Part shown: positions 54,904-63,854 of the stretch, one piece after another
Position numbering within the stretch: the first letter of the stretch is position 1
How the letters are laid out: each line of letters begins with the position of its first letter
Source: Bacillota bacterium
GTDB lineage: Bacteria; Bacillota; SHA-98; UBA4971
DNA: 64,000 bases
Direction of reading: 5' to 3'
Assembly: GCA_024653485.1 (NCBI GenBank)
Contig: JANLFY010000012.1
Span: 1-64,000 of the forward strand
Notes under the pieces: model-generated
What the model saw: only the letters and a program-made list of their open reading frames with translations
What the model was told of the DNA's origin: nothing
Databases searched by the model: none
Program-made: the position numbers and the translations under genes

Positions 54904-55704
54904 CTACTCCGCAGTCATGCCCCAACGCCTGACGGTGCGCGCTTCCACCGACTCGAAGACGACGCGCTCGACCACAATCCCCACGAGTACTATCACAACC
55001 ATGCCAGCGAAGACGCCAGGGATCTCCATGAAGAAGCGGCGCTTGTAGATGAACCAACCGAGGCCACCCTCGCCCCCTGACGCGCCAAAGACCATCTCAG
55101 CCGCGACGAGCGCCTGCCAAGCGCGCGCCCACGCCACGCGCATTCCCGACAGGATGTGCGGGAACGCTCCGGGTATGAGGACGTGCGCGACCAGGCGCGC
55201 CCCGCGCAAGCCGAGGTTCCGCCCGACCTCGATCTGCGTTGCCGGAACGGAGCGTAAGCCGGTGTGAAGGTTCGCCACGAGAGGCCACATGGCTGAGAAC
55301 CATATCACGGCGACGATGGACGTGTTGCCCGTGCCCAGCCACAGGATTACCACAGGCAAGATGGCGATGCCGGGAAGGGGATGGAGTATCGCCATGAGCG
55401 CCTGCACCCACTCGGAAACGATCTGAGCGGACATCGATGCCGCCGTGACTATGACAGCGGAGAGTGTCGCGAGGCAGAGCCCCGCGCCCACCATCGCAAG
55501 GGAGAACGTGAGTCGACCAAGTATCTCTCCGCTGGCCGTCTCAGCCGCGAGAGCCACAGCCACGTCACTGAACGGCGGGAAGAGCAGGGCAGGCAGACGT
55601 CCTGCCCGCGCGGCTAGTTCCCAGAGCCCGGCCAGGGCCGCGACGAACAGCGCTTGGCGGATAGTTCTGGCACTCTTTGTGAAAAAGCGTCTTGAACACA
55701 CCAT
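54904..55704 (-). CDS. ABC transporter permease, nitrate/sulfonate/taurine type
   Basis: SsuC/TauC-like permease of 266 residues with six predicted segments. The BPD-type EAA loop is near residues 155-185 (VGRNLGLRGARLVAHVLIPG). It follows the substrate-binding gene by 45 bases and precedes the ATPase by about 100. The start ATG 55704 has only a weak GCGGTG SD, so translation may depend on the upstream gene. The substrate is not determined by the permease. Confidence 0.92.
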   Translation of the reverse strand: MVCSRRFFTKSARTIRQALFVAALAGLWELAARAGRLPALLFPPFSDVAVALAAETASGEILGRLTFSLAMVGAGLCLATLSAVIVTAASMSAQIVSEWVQALMAILHPLPGIAILPVVILWLGTGNTSIVAVIWFSAMWPLVANLHTGLRSVPATQIEVGRNLGLRGARLVAHVLIPGAFPHILSGMRVAWARAWQALVAAEMVFGASGGEGGLGWFIYKRRFFMEIPGVFAGMVVIVLVGIVVERVVFESVEARTVRRWGMTAE

Positions 55705-55749
55705 TGTGGCACCGCAACCATGTCGAAAGCGTACACGTCCCGAGATTGA

Positions 55750-56820
55750 TCAGCGACGGAACTGAAGCTGCTGGATGGGGGATGGTCCGCCTGCCCTGTC
55801 CCCGATGAACGCCACCAGGTTCTCCCATGCGATGTCGTCGATGCTTCGCGGCACGTTCTTGATGTAACCGGCCTCTCGCATGAAGTCTGCAAAGCCCATG
55901 AGGCCGTATGGTGCCGTCGTGTAATCCATGCCTGGCCACGTCAGGTAAAGATAAGTCTTCTCGGGAGTGAGGCCAAACTCCGGAGCGAGGAGCGCAGCGG
56001 CTTCCTTCTTATTGACGTTGATCCATGCCATGGCTTCACTGATCGCCATCACGAAACACGCGTAAGCCACAGGATTGCCGTCATGGAAACGAGTCGTCGC
56101 GACGCCCACGTTAAAGCTGAACGGCAGTCCGAAGCAGGCGACGTCGTCGACGACCAGGTGCATGCCGGGTTGGTTCAGCTCTTCGAACATGTACGGTGGA
56201 GTGGTGAAATGAGCGACGATGCCTTTCTTGGACAGTAGAGCTGCAGCGGCATCGGGGTGAGGCATCGCCACGATGTTCTTCTCGAAGGCGGTCGCCGAGC
56301 CGAGCTCTTTCTCGGCCTGCATGGCGAGGAGAATGTGCTGCACGCTTCCGGGCGAGGGCACGGCTATCTTGTCGGTGGGCCGAAAATCCTTGAGGGATTT
56401 GATCGATGGATTGTTCGTCACGAGCCCTACAGGCACCACACAGAACCCGATCGCGGCTTTCCAAGGACAGCCTTTGTCCCAGCCTATGAGGAACGGTGGG
56501 ATACCCATGAACCCGACGTCGACTTCTCCCGAGACCAGGGCCTCACGGACAGCCGCTCCGGACCCGTACTCCCTCCAGATCGGCTTCAGGCCGTACTTCT
56601 CGAAGATCTTGTTCTTCTGAGCGATCATGAGAGGGGCATATACCAGCCCGAACTGACCAGCTATCCGAATCTCCTGCTCTCTTGCCTGTGCCGGAGCCTG
56701 TGTTTGCGGTGGGCCCGACGCGCCTGCGCTCCCTGCGCTCACACTGCCGCCCGCGGCGGCAAGGCCCAACCAGCTCAAGAGGAATGCCGCGCACACAACA
56801 ACCCCCAACAGCCGTCTCAT
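55750..56820 (-). CDS. ABC transporter substrate-binding protein (NMT1/TauA-like)
   Basis: Extracellular binding protein of 356 residues. A signal peptide spans about 1-25 (RRLLGVVVCAAFLLSWLGLA), with no lipobox Cys at the expected place. The mature part has the type II binding fold: IRIAGQFGLVYAPLMIAQKN, GEVDVGFMGIPPFLIGWDKG and the hinge region. The group includes taurine, sulfonate, nitrate and pyrimidine/thiamine precursor binders; the ligand cannot be named. ATG 56820 has GGGAGGG 9 bases upstream, shorter than the longest open frame. First gene of the operon. Confidence 0.88.
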   Translation of the reverse strand: MRRLLGVVVCAAFLLSWLGLAAAGGSVSAGSAGASGPPQTQAPAQAREQEIRIAGQFGLVYAPLMIAQKNKIFEKYGLKPIWREYGSGAAVREALVSGEVDVGFMGIPPFLIGWDKGCPWKAAIGFCVVPVGLVTNNPSIKSLKDFRPTDKIAVPSPGSVQHILLAMQAEKELGSATAFEKNIVAMPHPDAAAALLSKKGIVAHFTTPPYMFEELNQPGMHLVVDDVACFGLPFSFNVGVATTRFHDGNPVAYACFVMAISEAMAWINVNKKEAAALLAPEFGLTPEKTYLYLTWPGMDYTTAPYGLMGFADFMREAGYIKNVPRSIDDIAWENLVAFIGDRAGGPSPIQQLQFRR

Positions 56821-56890
56821 CTCGAGCAACCCTCCCGGACGCGAGTCATTCGCGGCGTCCAGAGCGTTCCACGGCACACCGTGGCGCTGC

Positions 56891-56932
56891 CGCCACTCGC
56901 CACTCGCCGGTCGCCGGTGGTCAGTGGCCGGT
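56891..56932 (-). repeat. Heptamer tandem repeat upstream of the ABC operon
   Basis: Read on the plus strand, six consecutive 7-base units share the pattern SGYCRGT: CGCCACT twice, CGCCGGT twice, GGTCAGT, GGCCGGT, then a degenerate unit. It lies 71 bases upstream of the substrate-binding protein start, on the 5' side of the minus-strand operon. Confidence 0.7.
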
Positions 56933-56999
56933 CGCCGCGACGCGATCATTTACTATGACTGCTGTCAGGCGGGTGTGCACGGCCAATTGGGAGAAGGCG

Positions 57000-57446
57000 C
57001 TACTTCCACCCCACCAGGCGTAGGAGAAGCGCAGTGATGCCTGCGGCTGCGAGCGGGCCGACCGGGATTCCGCGGAGCAACAGCACGCCGATGACTGTTC
57101 CCACGAGGATCCCCGCTATTATATCAGGGCGCGCCTGAAGAAGCTGGACACCCTGGCCGTTAACGTAAGTCGCTGCCGCGCCGCCGACGACCGCGAGCAG
57201 GCCTGGCCACGTCCGGAACGCGCGGATCACATCGTCCATGGTCATCTGCTTCGTCGATAGCGGTGACAGGACGGCGATCATGAGCAGGACCAGCCCGAAC
57301 TGGAGCGCCCGCTGTTCGAGGAAGGTGCCGAGAAAGTCAAGCCCGGCAGCCTGTATGAAGAGAAGCGCTGCGGCCGCGCCCGCGATGAGAGTGTTCCCGA
57401 ACACAAGCCCTACAGCGAGGACAACGAGAAGTGGAAAGCCGTCCAT
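57000..57446 (-). CDS. DUF441 (UPF0756) membrane protein
   Basis: A 148-residue protein with about four or five hydrophobic segments. The family signature is seen in GNTLIAGAAAALLFIQAAGL and LSPLSTKQMTMDDVI with PDIIAGILVGTVIGVLLLRG. Function unknown; E. coli YeaL is a member. ATG 57446 follows GGAGGCGGTG. The nearest gene downstream on this strand, the ABC binding protein, is about 180 bases away, so co-transcription is possible but unproven. Confidence 0.88.
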   Translation of the reverse strand: MDGFPLLVVLAVGLVFGNTLIAGAAAALLFIQAAGLDFLGTFLEQRALQFGLVLLMIAVLSPLSTKQMTMDDVIRAFRTWPGLLAVVGGAAATYVNGQGVQLLQARPDIIAGILVGTVIGVLLLRGIPVGPLAAAGITALLLRLVGWK

Positions 57447-57852
57447 CGTGGCACCGCCTCCATCCGCGCACGGCGCGCTCGCTGGAAACTGCCGGCCGCC
57501 GCGCAACGCTTGATCGCGAGCCCTCCGGGTATCTGCGTGAGGTATGAATTGCCTTGCTGGAGGATTCCTCCGGCACGTCCGACGCTCTCCGGGCAGTTGC
57601 TCCTACCGCATATCTATTTGGATACGACTACGATGAGACCTCGCGGCATGCCGCCGACGCCAGCCCAGCTTGGGAAGGTTCCAGGCCGCGCCGGGGTCCG
57701 AGATCGCACACGGGACGCATGATGCTTCCAGACGGGAGCACATTATGCCTGCGAGCCCATGTCTGCGGGCCTGCGAGCTTTGGGGCCCGCAAGAGTCTGG
57801 AGTCGCGCACAACTCTGACTATCGAAGACGCGAGGGCCAGGAGGCTGGCGAG
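57447..57852 (+). other. 406-base spacer between divergent genes
   Basis: It separates the DUF441 gene from the MFS gene. It contains a GCCTGCGAGC direct repeat near 57748 and 57770 and a 7-bp hairpin (57765-57771 with 57784-57790). No gene or promoter with good boxes was recognised. Confidence 0.4.
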
Positions 57853-59067
57853 ATGCGACTGAGAGACGCTTTACCCTTTGCGGTCCTTTGTACCGTGCCG
57901 TTCATCCTCGTCCTGGGCAACTCCATGCTCATTCCAGTGCTACCCAGAGTGAGGGCGGCGTTGCACCTGACGCAGGCGCAGACGGGCCTTTTCATAACCG
58001 CGTTCTCTGTTCCGGCGGGCTTGACCATCATGCTGGTAGGCGCTCTCTCCGACCGGATAGGCCGTAAGCGGGTGATGGTCCCAAGCCTGGTCACGTACGG
58101 GATAGGTGGCATCCTGGCTGCCCTTGCAGCATTGTTCCTGGAGCATCCGTACTGGCTCATCCTCGCCGCAAGGGTCGTCCAAGGCATAGGCGCGGCCGGC
58201 ACAGGCCCCATAGCCACTGCGGTCGCCGGGGACATGTTCCAGTCACAGGAGAGGACCAGGGCCGTCGGCATACTCGAGGCCTCAAACGGGCTTGGCAAAG
58301 TGATAAGTCCGGTGCTCGGCGCCGGCGCGGCGCTGGTGGCATGGTGGGCTCCGTTCCTGCTATTCGCTGTGGTGGCATTGCCCTCTGCAGCCGGGGTTTG
58401 GGCGTTCTGTCCCGAGTCGGCACCATCTCCCGCTCAGCGGGTCGGTGTGCGCGCCTACTTTGCCGATCTTGCGACCGCGTTCAGGGAGAAGCGCGGGTCC
58501 CTTGCGGCATGTTACGCCGCGGGTGCGATCGTGCTGTTCGTGCTGTTCGGCGTGCTCTTCTACGTTTCGGACACGTTGGAGGAGCGCCACAGGATCGGCG
58601 GCGTGGTCAAAGGCATCCTCATTTCGATCCCCGTGTTCGTGATGTCCGTGACATCCCTTCTCACAGGGCTCGTCCTGGAAAGGCGCGTCACGTGGCTCAA
58701 AGCATCCGTCGTGATAGGGCTTGCTCTCGTGGCCGGATCCCTCGGGCTCCTTGCGTTTGTATCCAAAGTGGTGTGGCTGGCGATCCTGACGGCTGTAATC
58801 GGGCTCGGGAGCGGTCTTGTGCTGCCCTCTATCAACACGATGGTAACGAGCGCCTCGAGCGGGCGGCTGCGTGGAATGGTGACCTCGGTGTACGGGGCCG
58901 TCCGGTTCCTTGGAGTCGCAGCCGGTCCTCCCGTGTTCGGCCTCATCATGGACTCGCGTCGCGTCCCCGTATTCCTCCCCGCGGCGGTGGCGGCGGGCGT
59001 CTGCGCTCTCCTAGTGCTCCTCGCGCTCGATCAGGAGCTGCTCACACCGCCGAAATCGAAGTCTTGA
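57853..59067 (+). CDS. MFS transporter (drug:H+ antiporter type)
   Basis: A 404-residue major facilitator with twelve predicted segments. The loop 2-3 signature is GALSDRIGRKRVMVPSL and the segment-5 motif C is seen near LEASNGLGKVISPVLGAGAA. It resembles EmrD/Bcr-like or YmfD-like exporters. ATG 57853 has AGGAGG 8 bases upstream; a longer open frame exists upstream but has no SD. Substrate unknown. Expression is probably independent of the neighbouring namZ-like gene (134-base gap). Confidence 0.9.
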   Translation: MRLRDALPFAVLCTVPFILVLGNSMLIPVLPRVRAALHLTQAQTGLFITAFSVPAGLTIMLVGALSDRIGRKRVMVPSLVTYGIGGILAALAALFLEHPYWLILAARVVQGIGAAGTGPIATAVAGDMFQSQERTRAVGILEASNGLGKVISPVLGAGAALVAWWAPFLLFAVVALPSAAGVWAFCPESAPSPAQRVGVRAYFADLATAFREKRGSLAACYAAGAIVLFVLFGVLFYVSDTLEERHRIGGVVKGILISIPVFVMSVTSLLTGLVLERRVTWLKASVVIGLALVAGSLGLLAFVSKVVWLAILTAVIGLGSGLVLPSINTMVTSASSGRLRGMVTSVYGAVRFLGVAAGPPVFGLIMDSRRVPVFLPAAVAAGVCALLVLLALDQELLTPPKSKS

Positions 59068-59201
59068 GCGAGATTCGAAAGGGTTTCGCGCCAACTGCGG
59101 CGAACCCATGGTGCAGGCCGCGGACGGCTCGTCCGCGCGGTCCGCGAGTTCGTCCCCAACGCGGGAGGCTGCGCCGTCGATCGTAGGAGGGCGACAACGA
59201 A

Positions 59202-60353
59202 GTGCCGGTGAAGACAGGGTTGGAGGTGCTCGTCGGAGAAGACTTCGAGCCGCTTGCCGGAAAGCGGGTCGGGCTCATCACGAACCACACGGGCGTGGAT
59301 TCGCGCTCTAGGAGCGCAATCGATATCCTGGCTGAAAGCGACAGGGTGAGGCTTGTGGCCATCTTCGGTCCCGAGCACGGCGTGCGCGGCACTGCCCAAG
59401 CGGGGGAGAAGGTGGCGTCGGGGATGGATGAGAAGACCGGGCTGCCCGTGCACAGTCTGTACGGCGATACCACGAGGCCCACCCCTGAGATGTTGGTCGG
59501 CGTGGACGCGCTGGTGTACGACATCCAGGATGTTGGCGTGAGGTTCTACACGTACGTGTCGACGATGGCCCACGCCATGCAGGCCGCGGCAGCACATGAC
59601 CTGGAGTTCTTTGTGCTCGATCGGCCGAATCCACTGGGAGGGCTGGTAACGGAGGGGCCTGTCCTCAAGAATGAGTTTGCGTCGTTCGTGGGCGTCTACC
59701 CGATACCGGTGAGGTATGGCCTGACCGTGGGCGAGCTCGCCGGCCTTCTCAGCACGGAGTTCGGGATAGGGGCGCGTCTTCGTGTCATCCGGATGGAGGG
59801 GTGGCGCCGTGACATGTGGTTTGACGACACAGGACTGCAGTGGGTGAAGCCTTCACCTAACCTTCCTACGCTAGCGAGCGCCGCTGTCTACCCGGGGACG
59901 TGCTTCATCGAGGGGTTCGCCAACGTATCCGAGGGGCGCGGCACCGACCGCCCGTTTGAGTGGGTGGGCGCGCCGTGGATCGATGGGGAGGCACTCGCGC
60001 GCAGGCTGAACACGCTGGAACTGCCGGGGGTGAGATTCGCCGGGCGCCAGCTCACGCCCGCCTTTTCGAAGAACGCCGGCGTGCCGTGCGGCGGGGTGGA
60101 GATCGTGGTGACGGACAGAGAAGCTTTCCGACCCGTCGGGACGGGGCTTCATCTGGTGGCTGCCATCCTGGATATGGGTCGTGGGCGTGCGGTGTGGGCG
60201 CATGGGGGAAGTCACTTCGACAGACTCATGGGCACTGACGAGGTGCGCACCATGCTACAGCAGGGAGTGAACGCAAGGGACATCGTCGCGTCGTGGGAAG
60301 AAGACCTCGAGGCCTTTCGGGAGATGAGAGAGAGGCATCTTCTGTACCGATAG
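59202..60353 (+). CDS. namZ: DUF1343/NamZ-type exo-beta-N-acetylmuramidase
   Basis: The DUF1343 family includes Bacillus NamZ (YbbC), an exo-N-acetylmuramidase that releases MurNAc from peptidoglycan ends. The 383-residue protein shows GLITNHTGVDSRSRSAID, FGPEHGVRGTAQAG, LVYDIQDVGVRFYTYVSTMA and EGRGTDRPFEWVGAPW. Bacillus NamZ has a signal peptide; none is evident from GTG 59202, set by AGGAGGG 10 bases upstream, so a cytoplasmic role or a misassigned start must be considered. It complements the anmK cluster at 12-14 kb in MurNAc recycling. Confidence 0.88.
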   Translation: MPVKTGLEVLVGEDFEPLAGKRVGLITNHTGVDSRSRSAIDILAESDRVRLVAIFGPEHGVRGTAQAGEKVASGMDEKTGLPVHSLYGDTTRPTPEMLVGVDALVYDIQDVGVRFYTYVSTMAHAMQAAAAHDLEFFVLDRPNPLGGLVTEGPVLKNEFASFVGVYPIPVRYGLTVGELAGLLSTEFGIGARLRVIRMEGWRRDMWFDDTGLQWVKPSPNLPTLASAAVYPGTCFIEGFANVSEGRGTDRPFEWVGAPWIDGEALARRLNTLELPGVRFAGRQLTPAFSKNAGVPCGGVEIVVTDREAFRPVGTGLHLVAAILDMGRGRAVWAHGGSHFDRLMGTDEVRTMLQQGVNARDIVASWEEDLEAFREMRERHLLYR

Positions 60354-60432
60354 TCACCGGCAGTCGACAGAGGTGATGTACAGGTGCGGCTGATTGACCG
60401 ACACCCACACCGGTACCCCGGTACCCGGGGCC

Positions 60433-60461
60433 TTGCTCTTGGCTTGCGGATGTGCTACAAT
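60433..60461 (+). promoter_or_regulatory. Promoter of tRNA-Ser(GCU)-tRNA-Arg
   Basis: TTGCTC (60433-60438), 17 bases, TACAAT (60456-60461), 47 bases before the first tRNA. A tandem CCGGTACC repeat (60410-60425) lies upstream. Confidence 0.65.
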
Positions 60462-60508
60462 GACAATGCGGCGACGGCCATGTGAAAGCGGCATAGATAG
60501 TCTTACGC

Positions 60509-60603
60509 GGAGAGATACCCAAGCTGGCTGAAGGGGAAGGTTTGCTAAACCTTTAGACGGTTGAACAAACCGTGCGGGGGTTCGAATCCCCCTCTCTCCG
60601 CCA
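60509..60603 (+). tRNA. tRNA-Ser(GCU)
   Basis: A 95-base type II tRNA with encoded CCA. Acceptor GGAGAGA/TCTCTCC, discriminator G. Anticodon stem AAGGT/ACCTT with loop TTGCTAA, anticodon GCT (codons AGC/AGU). Long variable arm, T loop TTCGAAT. Confidence 0.96.
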
Positions 60604-60661
60604 CCTTTCGACCACCACGACGGCCCGCGGGCCGTCTGTTCGCATAACGCACGTGTTTCGC

Positions 60662-60738
60662 GCGCCCGTAGCTCAGTGGATCAGAGCATCTGACTTCGGA
60701 TCAGAGGGTCGTGGGTTCGAGTCCCTCCGGGCGCGCCA
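60662..60738 (+). tRNA. tRNA-Arg(UCG)
   Basis: A 77-base cloverleaf with encoded CCA. Acceptor GCGCCCG/CGGGCGC. Anticodon stem TCTGA/TCAGA, loop CTTCGGA, anticodon TCG (codon CGA, and other CGN by wobble). T arm TTCGAGT. It is probably co-transcribed with tRNA-Ser(GCU). Confidence 0.95.
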
Positions 60739-60748
60739 GGGTTTAGTT

Positions 60749-60785
60749 GGGGCTTCGCGAAGTCGCGAGGCTCCCTATTCTTTTT
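60749..60785 (+). terminator. Terminator of the tRNA-Ser/tRNA-Arg unit
   Basis: GGGGCTTCGCGA (60749-60760) pairs with TCGCGAGGCTCC (60763-60774), two G-U pairs, loop AG, then a T-rich CTATTCTTTTT tail. Confidence 0.82.
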
Positions 60786-60891
60786 CGTGTTCCTTTTCGT
60801 GCAAGCCTCCAGAGGCCTTCCCGACGATCAGCGTATCTTCTTCCCGCCGCTAGTCTCAGAGAAGAGTTTGAGCGTGGATCGTTTTGCCAGC

Positions 60892-60920
60892 TTGACACAC
60901 TCGCGAGGACATGCTATAGT
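60892..60920 (+). promoter_or_regulatory. Promoter of the ABC/BlaI operon
   Basis: TTGACA (60892-60897), 17 bases, TATAGT (60915-60920). One mismatch. Start near 60927, inside the palindrome described next. Confidence 0.85.
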
Positions 60921-60926
60921 GCGAAG

Positions 60927-60943
60927 TACTATATGAAATAGTA
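60927..60943 (+). promoter_or_regulatory. BlaI/MecI-like operator palindrome
   Basis: TACTAT, five bases, ATAGTA: a perfect inverted repeat that begins at the predicted transcription start. BlaI/MecI-family operators are built on TACTAC/TACA half-sites, so it closely resembles them. A BlaI-family gene lies at the end of the same operon. Confidence 0.7.
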
Positions 60944-61012
60944 TTACGAAGCATAGCGTTCCCGAGCTCTTGGCCAAATGGGGCGCGGCGAACACGAAAC
61001 GGAGGTCGGAGG

Positions 61013-61450
61013 ATGAAAGGTCAAACCAACTCAGAATCATCGCAGAGGCCTGGATGGTCAAGGAGACTTGGCCCGTACGCGATTGTGTGTTTAGTGGCTG
61101 TGAGTGCGGGAGCTCTGTATGCCAGCCCTCGCGGACTCACGTGGTCGAGGAGGAGGAGGATTGCCCCCAGGGCCGGACTAGCCGGCGTCGCCCGCTGCGC
61201 AGGCTGCGTTGGAGGAGGCATCTCTAGGCCCGACGGTCCCGTCGGGAGCGCGGCTATGGACCCGTTTGCCGACATCCGACAGGAAGTCCTCACGTACTAC
61301 CGTTCCAGGTACAGAGATGACGACCCGGGAGTAAGCACGCAGGTCACAGACTACGGCTGCCATGTCGGGGTCGACGTGGTCAAGGACGGAAAGGTCGTGA
61401 AATCCTTCGCGTACTTCGGGGAGGGTCAGTTCTACGAACAAGACTGGTAA
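61013..61450 (+). CDS. Small exported or membrane-anchored protein of unknown function
   Basis: First gene of the BlaI-linked operon, 145 residues. A basic N-terminus is followed by one hydrophobic segment (about 21-38, YAIVCLVAVSAGALYAS), then an Arg-rich spacer with CAGC near 62. The globular C-terminal domain (80-145) is acidic (PFADIRQEVLTYYRS... then VDVVKDGKVVKSFAYFGEG). I do not recognise a family. It may be a signal-anchored accessory factor to the ABC transporter. ATG 61013 has GGAGG 7 bases upstream. Confidence 0.7.
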   Translation: MKGQTNSESSQRPGWSRRLGPYAIVCLVAVSAGALYASPRGLTWSRRRRIAPRAGLAGVARCAGCVGGGISRPDGPVGSAAMDPFADIRQEVLTYYRSRYRDDDPGVSTQVTDYGCHVGVDVVKDGKVVKSFAYFGEGQFYEQDW

Positions 61451-61502
61451 GGATTGGCGACTGTGCACTGACAGCTACTGCGGAAACGGAGGAGATGCTG
61501 GA

Positions 61503-62681
61503 ATGAGCTTGTTCACGATCGTCTGGGACGGGATCAGACGCCGAAAGATCCGTTCCGCGCTTTCCATCCTCGGAATCGCCATCGCCTCCACGGCTCTTTT
61601 CAGTCTGCTCGCCCTAAAGCTAGGCTATGAACGGGGCATGCGCGCGGAGCTGGAAGGCATGGGCGCCCAGATAGTCGCTGTGGCCAAGGGCTGCCCGTAC
61701 GAAGCGATCGCCGTGATAATGACCGGCGGCCAGGTGCCCGCAACTCTGCCTGAGAACGTGGTGGAAGAGATCCGGAACCTTCCCAATGTCGCAAGCGCAT
61801 CTCCGAACGTGTACGGCGCTTACGAGTACTTGGGCCTTTCGCACCCGCTAATCGGCATAACACCCGAGGAGCTCAGACTCAAGTCCTGGTGGAAAGTGCG
61901 GGGACGCTTTCCCCGGGACTTCGGTGAAGTCGTCCTCGGTAGCGTGGAGGCGAAGGTTTTTGCGGAGAAGAGCAGTGAGTTCAATGAGATCGGCGACTCG
62001 ATCACCGCAGTGGTCGGGGGGAAGCCTGTCTCTCTCAAGGTCGTTGGCATCCTCGAGACCACCGGCTCGAAAGACGACTATTCCACTTACACCACTCTCC
62101 AAACCGCGCAAGAGCTCCTGAACCTGAGGGGTCGTGTCGTGGCGGTGAACGTCAGGGTCAAAGACATCAGCACCGTTCCGGAGACGATCGAGGCCATCGA
62201 GGAGATCCCGGACGTGCAGGCTGTCACCGTGGCCCAGGTGCTCGGGACGCTTCGGAACCTCGTCCAGGCGGGGCAGAGTATGCTGATCCTCGTAATGCTG
62301 GTTGCGCTTGTCATCGGCGGGCTTGGCACGATGAACACCATGCTCATGGCGGTTTTCGAAAGAACCCGTGAAATCGGTCTATTGAAGGCCATCGGCGCCT
62401 CGCGGTGGCAGATCTTCAAGATCTTCCTCTGCGAGGGCTTGGGCATGTGCTTCTTCGGGGGCTTGTTGGGGGCGGGCGCCGGTTCATTGGCTACCCTGAT
62501 GGGTGATGCAATCTTGAGACGGTTCGTTTCGGTCATGCCTACCCAGTCCGTCGGCCAACCCTCGCTGCACGCGGCTTTCGTTTCGGTGCTCTTCCCGGTG
62601 GGCGTGGGGGTTCTGGCGGCTCTCTACCCTGCCCTGCGCGCCGCCTGGCTGAGTCCCATCCAAGCTCTGAGGAGTGAATGA
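61503..62681 (+). CDS. MacB/FtsX-type ABC transporter permease
   Basis: A 392-residue permease with one N-terminal segment (about 18-40), a large extracytoplasmic domain (45-255, containing AKGCPYEAIAVIMTGG with one Cys) and three C-terminal segments (about 260-390, with FERTREIGLLKAIGASRWQI). This is the mechanotransmission layout of MacB/LolC-type exporters rather than of importers. The ATPase gene follows after 21 bases. The Cys-containing loop and the next genes' Cys motif suggest a redox or metal-linked cargo (inference only). Confidence 0.9.
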   Translation: MSLFTIVWDGIRRRKIRSALSILGIAIASTALFSLLALKLGYERGMRAELEGMGAQIVAVAKGCPYEAIAVIMTGGQVPATLPENVVEEIRNLPNVASASPNVYGAYEYLGLSHPLIGITPEELRLKSWWKVRGRFPRDFGEVVLGSVEAKVFAEKSSEFNEIGDSITAVVGGKPVSLKVVGILETTGSKDDYSTYTTLQTAQELLNLRGRVVAVNVRVKDISTVPETIEAIEEIPDVQAVTVAQVLGTLRNLVQAGQSMLILVMLVALVIGGLGTMNTMLMAVFERTREIGLLKAIGASRWQIFKIFLCEGLGMCFFGGLLGAGAGSLATLMGDAILRRFVSVMPTQSVGQPSLHAAFVSVLFPVGVGVLAALYPALRAAWLSPIQALRSE

Positions 62682-62702
62682 CGCATCAGGAGGTGACCAT
62701 CT

Positions 62703-63383
62703 GTGGTAAACGTCGAGAATCTGAGCAAAGTGTACCGACGTGGGAGAGAAGAGGTCCGCGCGCTAGCCGGTCTATCACTGCACATTCAGGCGGGCGAGCT
62801 CGTGGGGATCCTTGGACCCTCTGGTTCGGGAAAGTCGACTCTCTTGAACATCATCGGCCTGCTCGACCGGCCAACGAGTGGCCGCGTGCTCATCGCGGGC
62901 CGTCCGGTAGAGCAACTGGGCCCGCGGGAAGCGGACCTCGTGCGTCGGAAGACCATCGGTTTCGTTTTCCAACAGTTTCTCCTGGTCCCCACCATGACGG
63001 CACTTGAAAACGTCATGTTACCGATGTATTTCGCCGGTGATCCCTGTGCTCGCGATAAGGCCGCAGGGCTGCTCCGCAGGGTCGGTCTGGGCGACCGCAT
63101 GTTTCATCTGCCGTCCCAGATGAGCGGCGGTGAGATCCAGCGGGTTGCGGTGGCCAGAGCCCTCGCAAACGAGCCGTCGGTTCTCCTTGCCGACGAGCCC
63201 ACGGGCAACCTGGATAGCAGCACCGCCGAGGATGTGTTCGGCCTGCTGCGGGAGGTCAACAGAACGGGTACCACGGTGATAGTCGTGACACACAACTCGG
63301 AGCTGGCCGGCTTGTTGCCTCGTACGATCGTGATGCGAGACGGGAGAGTGACGAGGGATGTCAAGAAGAGCTCGGCTGCTTAG
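62703..63383 (+). CDS. MacB/LolD-type ABC transporter ATPase
   Basis: A 226-residue ATPase that pairs with the permease. Walker A GPSGSGKSTLLN, Q-loop FVFQQFLLVPTMTALEN, signature MSGGEIQRVAVARAL and Walker B VLLADEPTGNLDS are intact. The LADEPTGNLDS form is characteristic of the MacB/LolD group. GTG 62703 has AGGAGGTG upstream. The following gene overlaps it by 26 bases. Confidence 0.94.
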   Translation: MVNVENLSKVYRRGREEVRALAGLSLHIQAGELVGILGPSGSGKSTLLNIIGLLDRPTSGRVLIAGRPVEQLGPREADLVRRKTIGFVFQQFLLVPTMTALENVMLPMYFAGDPCARDKAAGLLRRVGLGDRMFHLPSQMSGGEIQRVAVARALANEPSVLLADEPTGNLDSSTAEDVFGLLREVNRTGTTVIVVTHNSELAGLLPRTIVMRDGRVTRDVKKSSAA

Positions 63384-63759
63384 ATGGGTGATCGGTATGT
63401 CAGTCGTTGTGGCGCTAGCGCTAACCGCAGTGATCGCGGTGCGTGGCGCCGGAGGGGCGACAAGATACGGCGCCCCCGTGGGCGCGGGCGGAGCTGAGGT
63501 TGTCGAGCTGGCCAACATTTTCGCTGATACCACCAGCTACAACGGAAGGAGGGTCGTCGTCAGTGGGCGGGTAGGGCAGGTGTGCCAGACTTCGGGGTGC
63601 TGGATCACGCTTACGGACGGCGCAAACCAGCTATTCGTTCAGTTCTATGATTTCACGGTCAAGGTCAGGCCGGGAGCCCGGGTCCGCGTACAGGGCACTG
63701 TCCGCGTGATCAACAGTGCTCCATATCTCGTCGGTGAGGGTTTGGAAGTCAATGGATGA
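63358..63759 (+). CDS. Exported OB-fold protein with CxxxxCW motif (DUF4920-like)
   Basis: A 133-residue protein with a signal-anchor (about 9-29, VIGMSVVVALALTAVIAVRG). The extracytoplasmic domain (50-133) reads as a small beta-barrel: VVVSGRVGQVCQTSGCWITL, then FVQFYDFTVKV and VRVQGTVRV. The GxVxxVCQxxGCW motif resembles DUF4920-type proteins, whose paired Cys suggests metal or disulfide chemistry; the biological role is unknown. Overlap with the ATPase gene shows coupling. The next gene is the repressor. Confidence 0.72.
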   Translation: MSRRARLLRWVIGMSVVVALALTAVIAVRGAGGATRYGAPVGAGGAEVVELANIFADTTSYNGRRVVVSGRVGQVCQTSGCWITLTDGANQLFVQFYDFTVKVRPGARVRVQGTVRVINSAPYLVGEGLEVNG

Positions 63760-63854
63760 GCGAGGAACGCAGAATAGGGCGCCGCCTTCATGTACTTCTC
63801 CCGCAGTTCCAAGTGATGTACAATGGAAGAAGCGACGAACTGGGAGTGGTGGCA

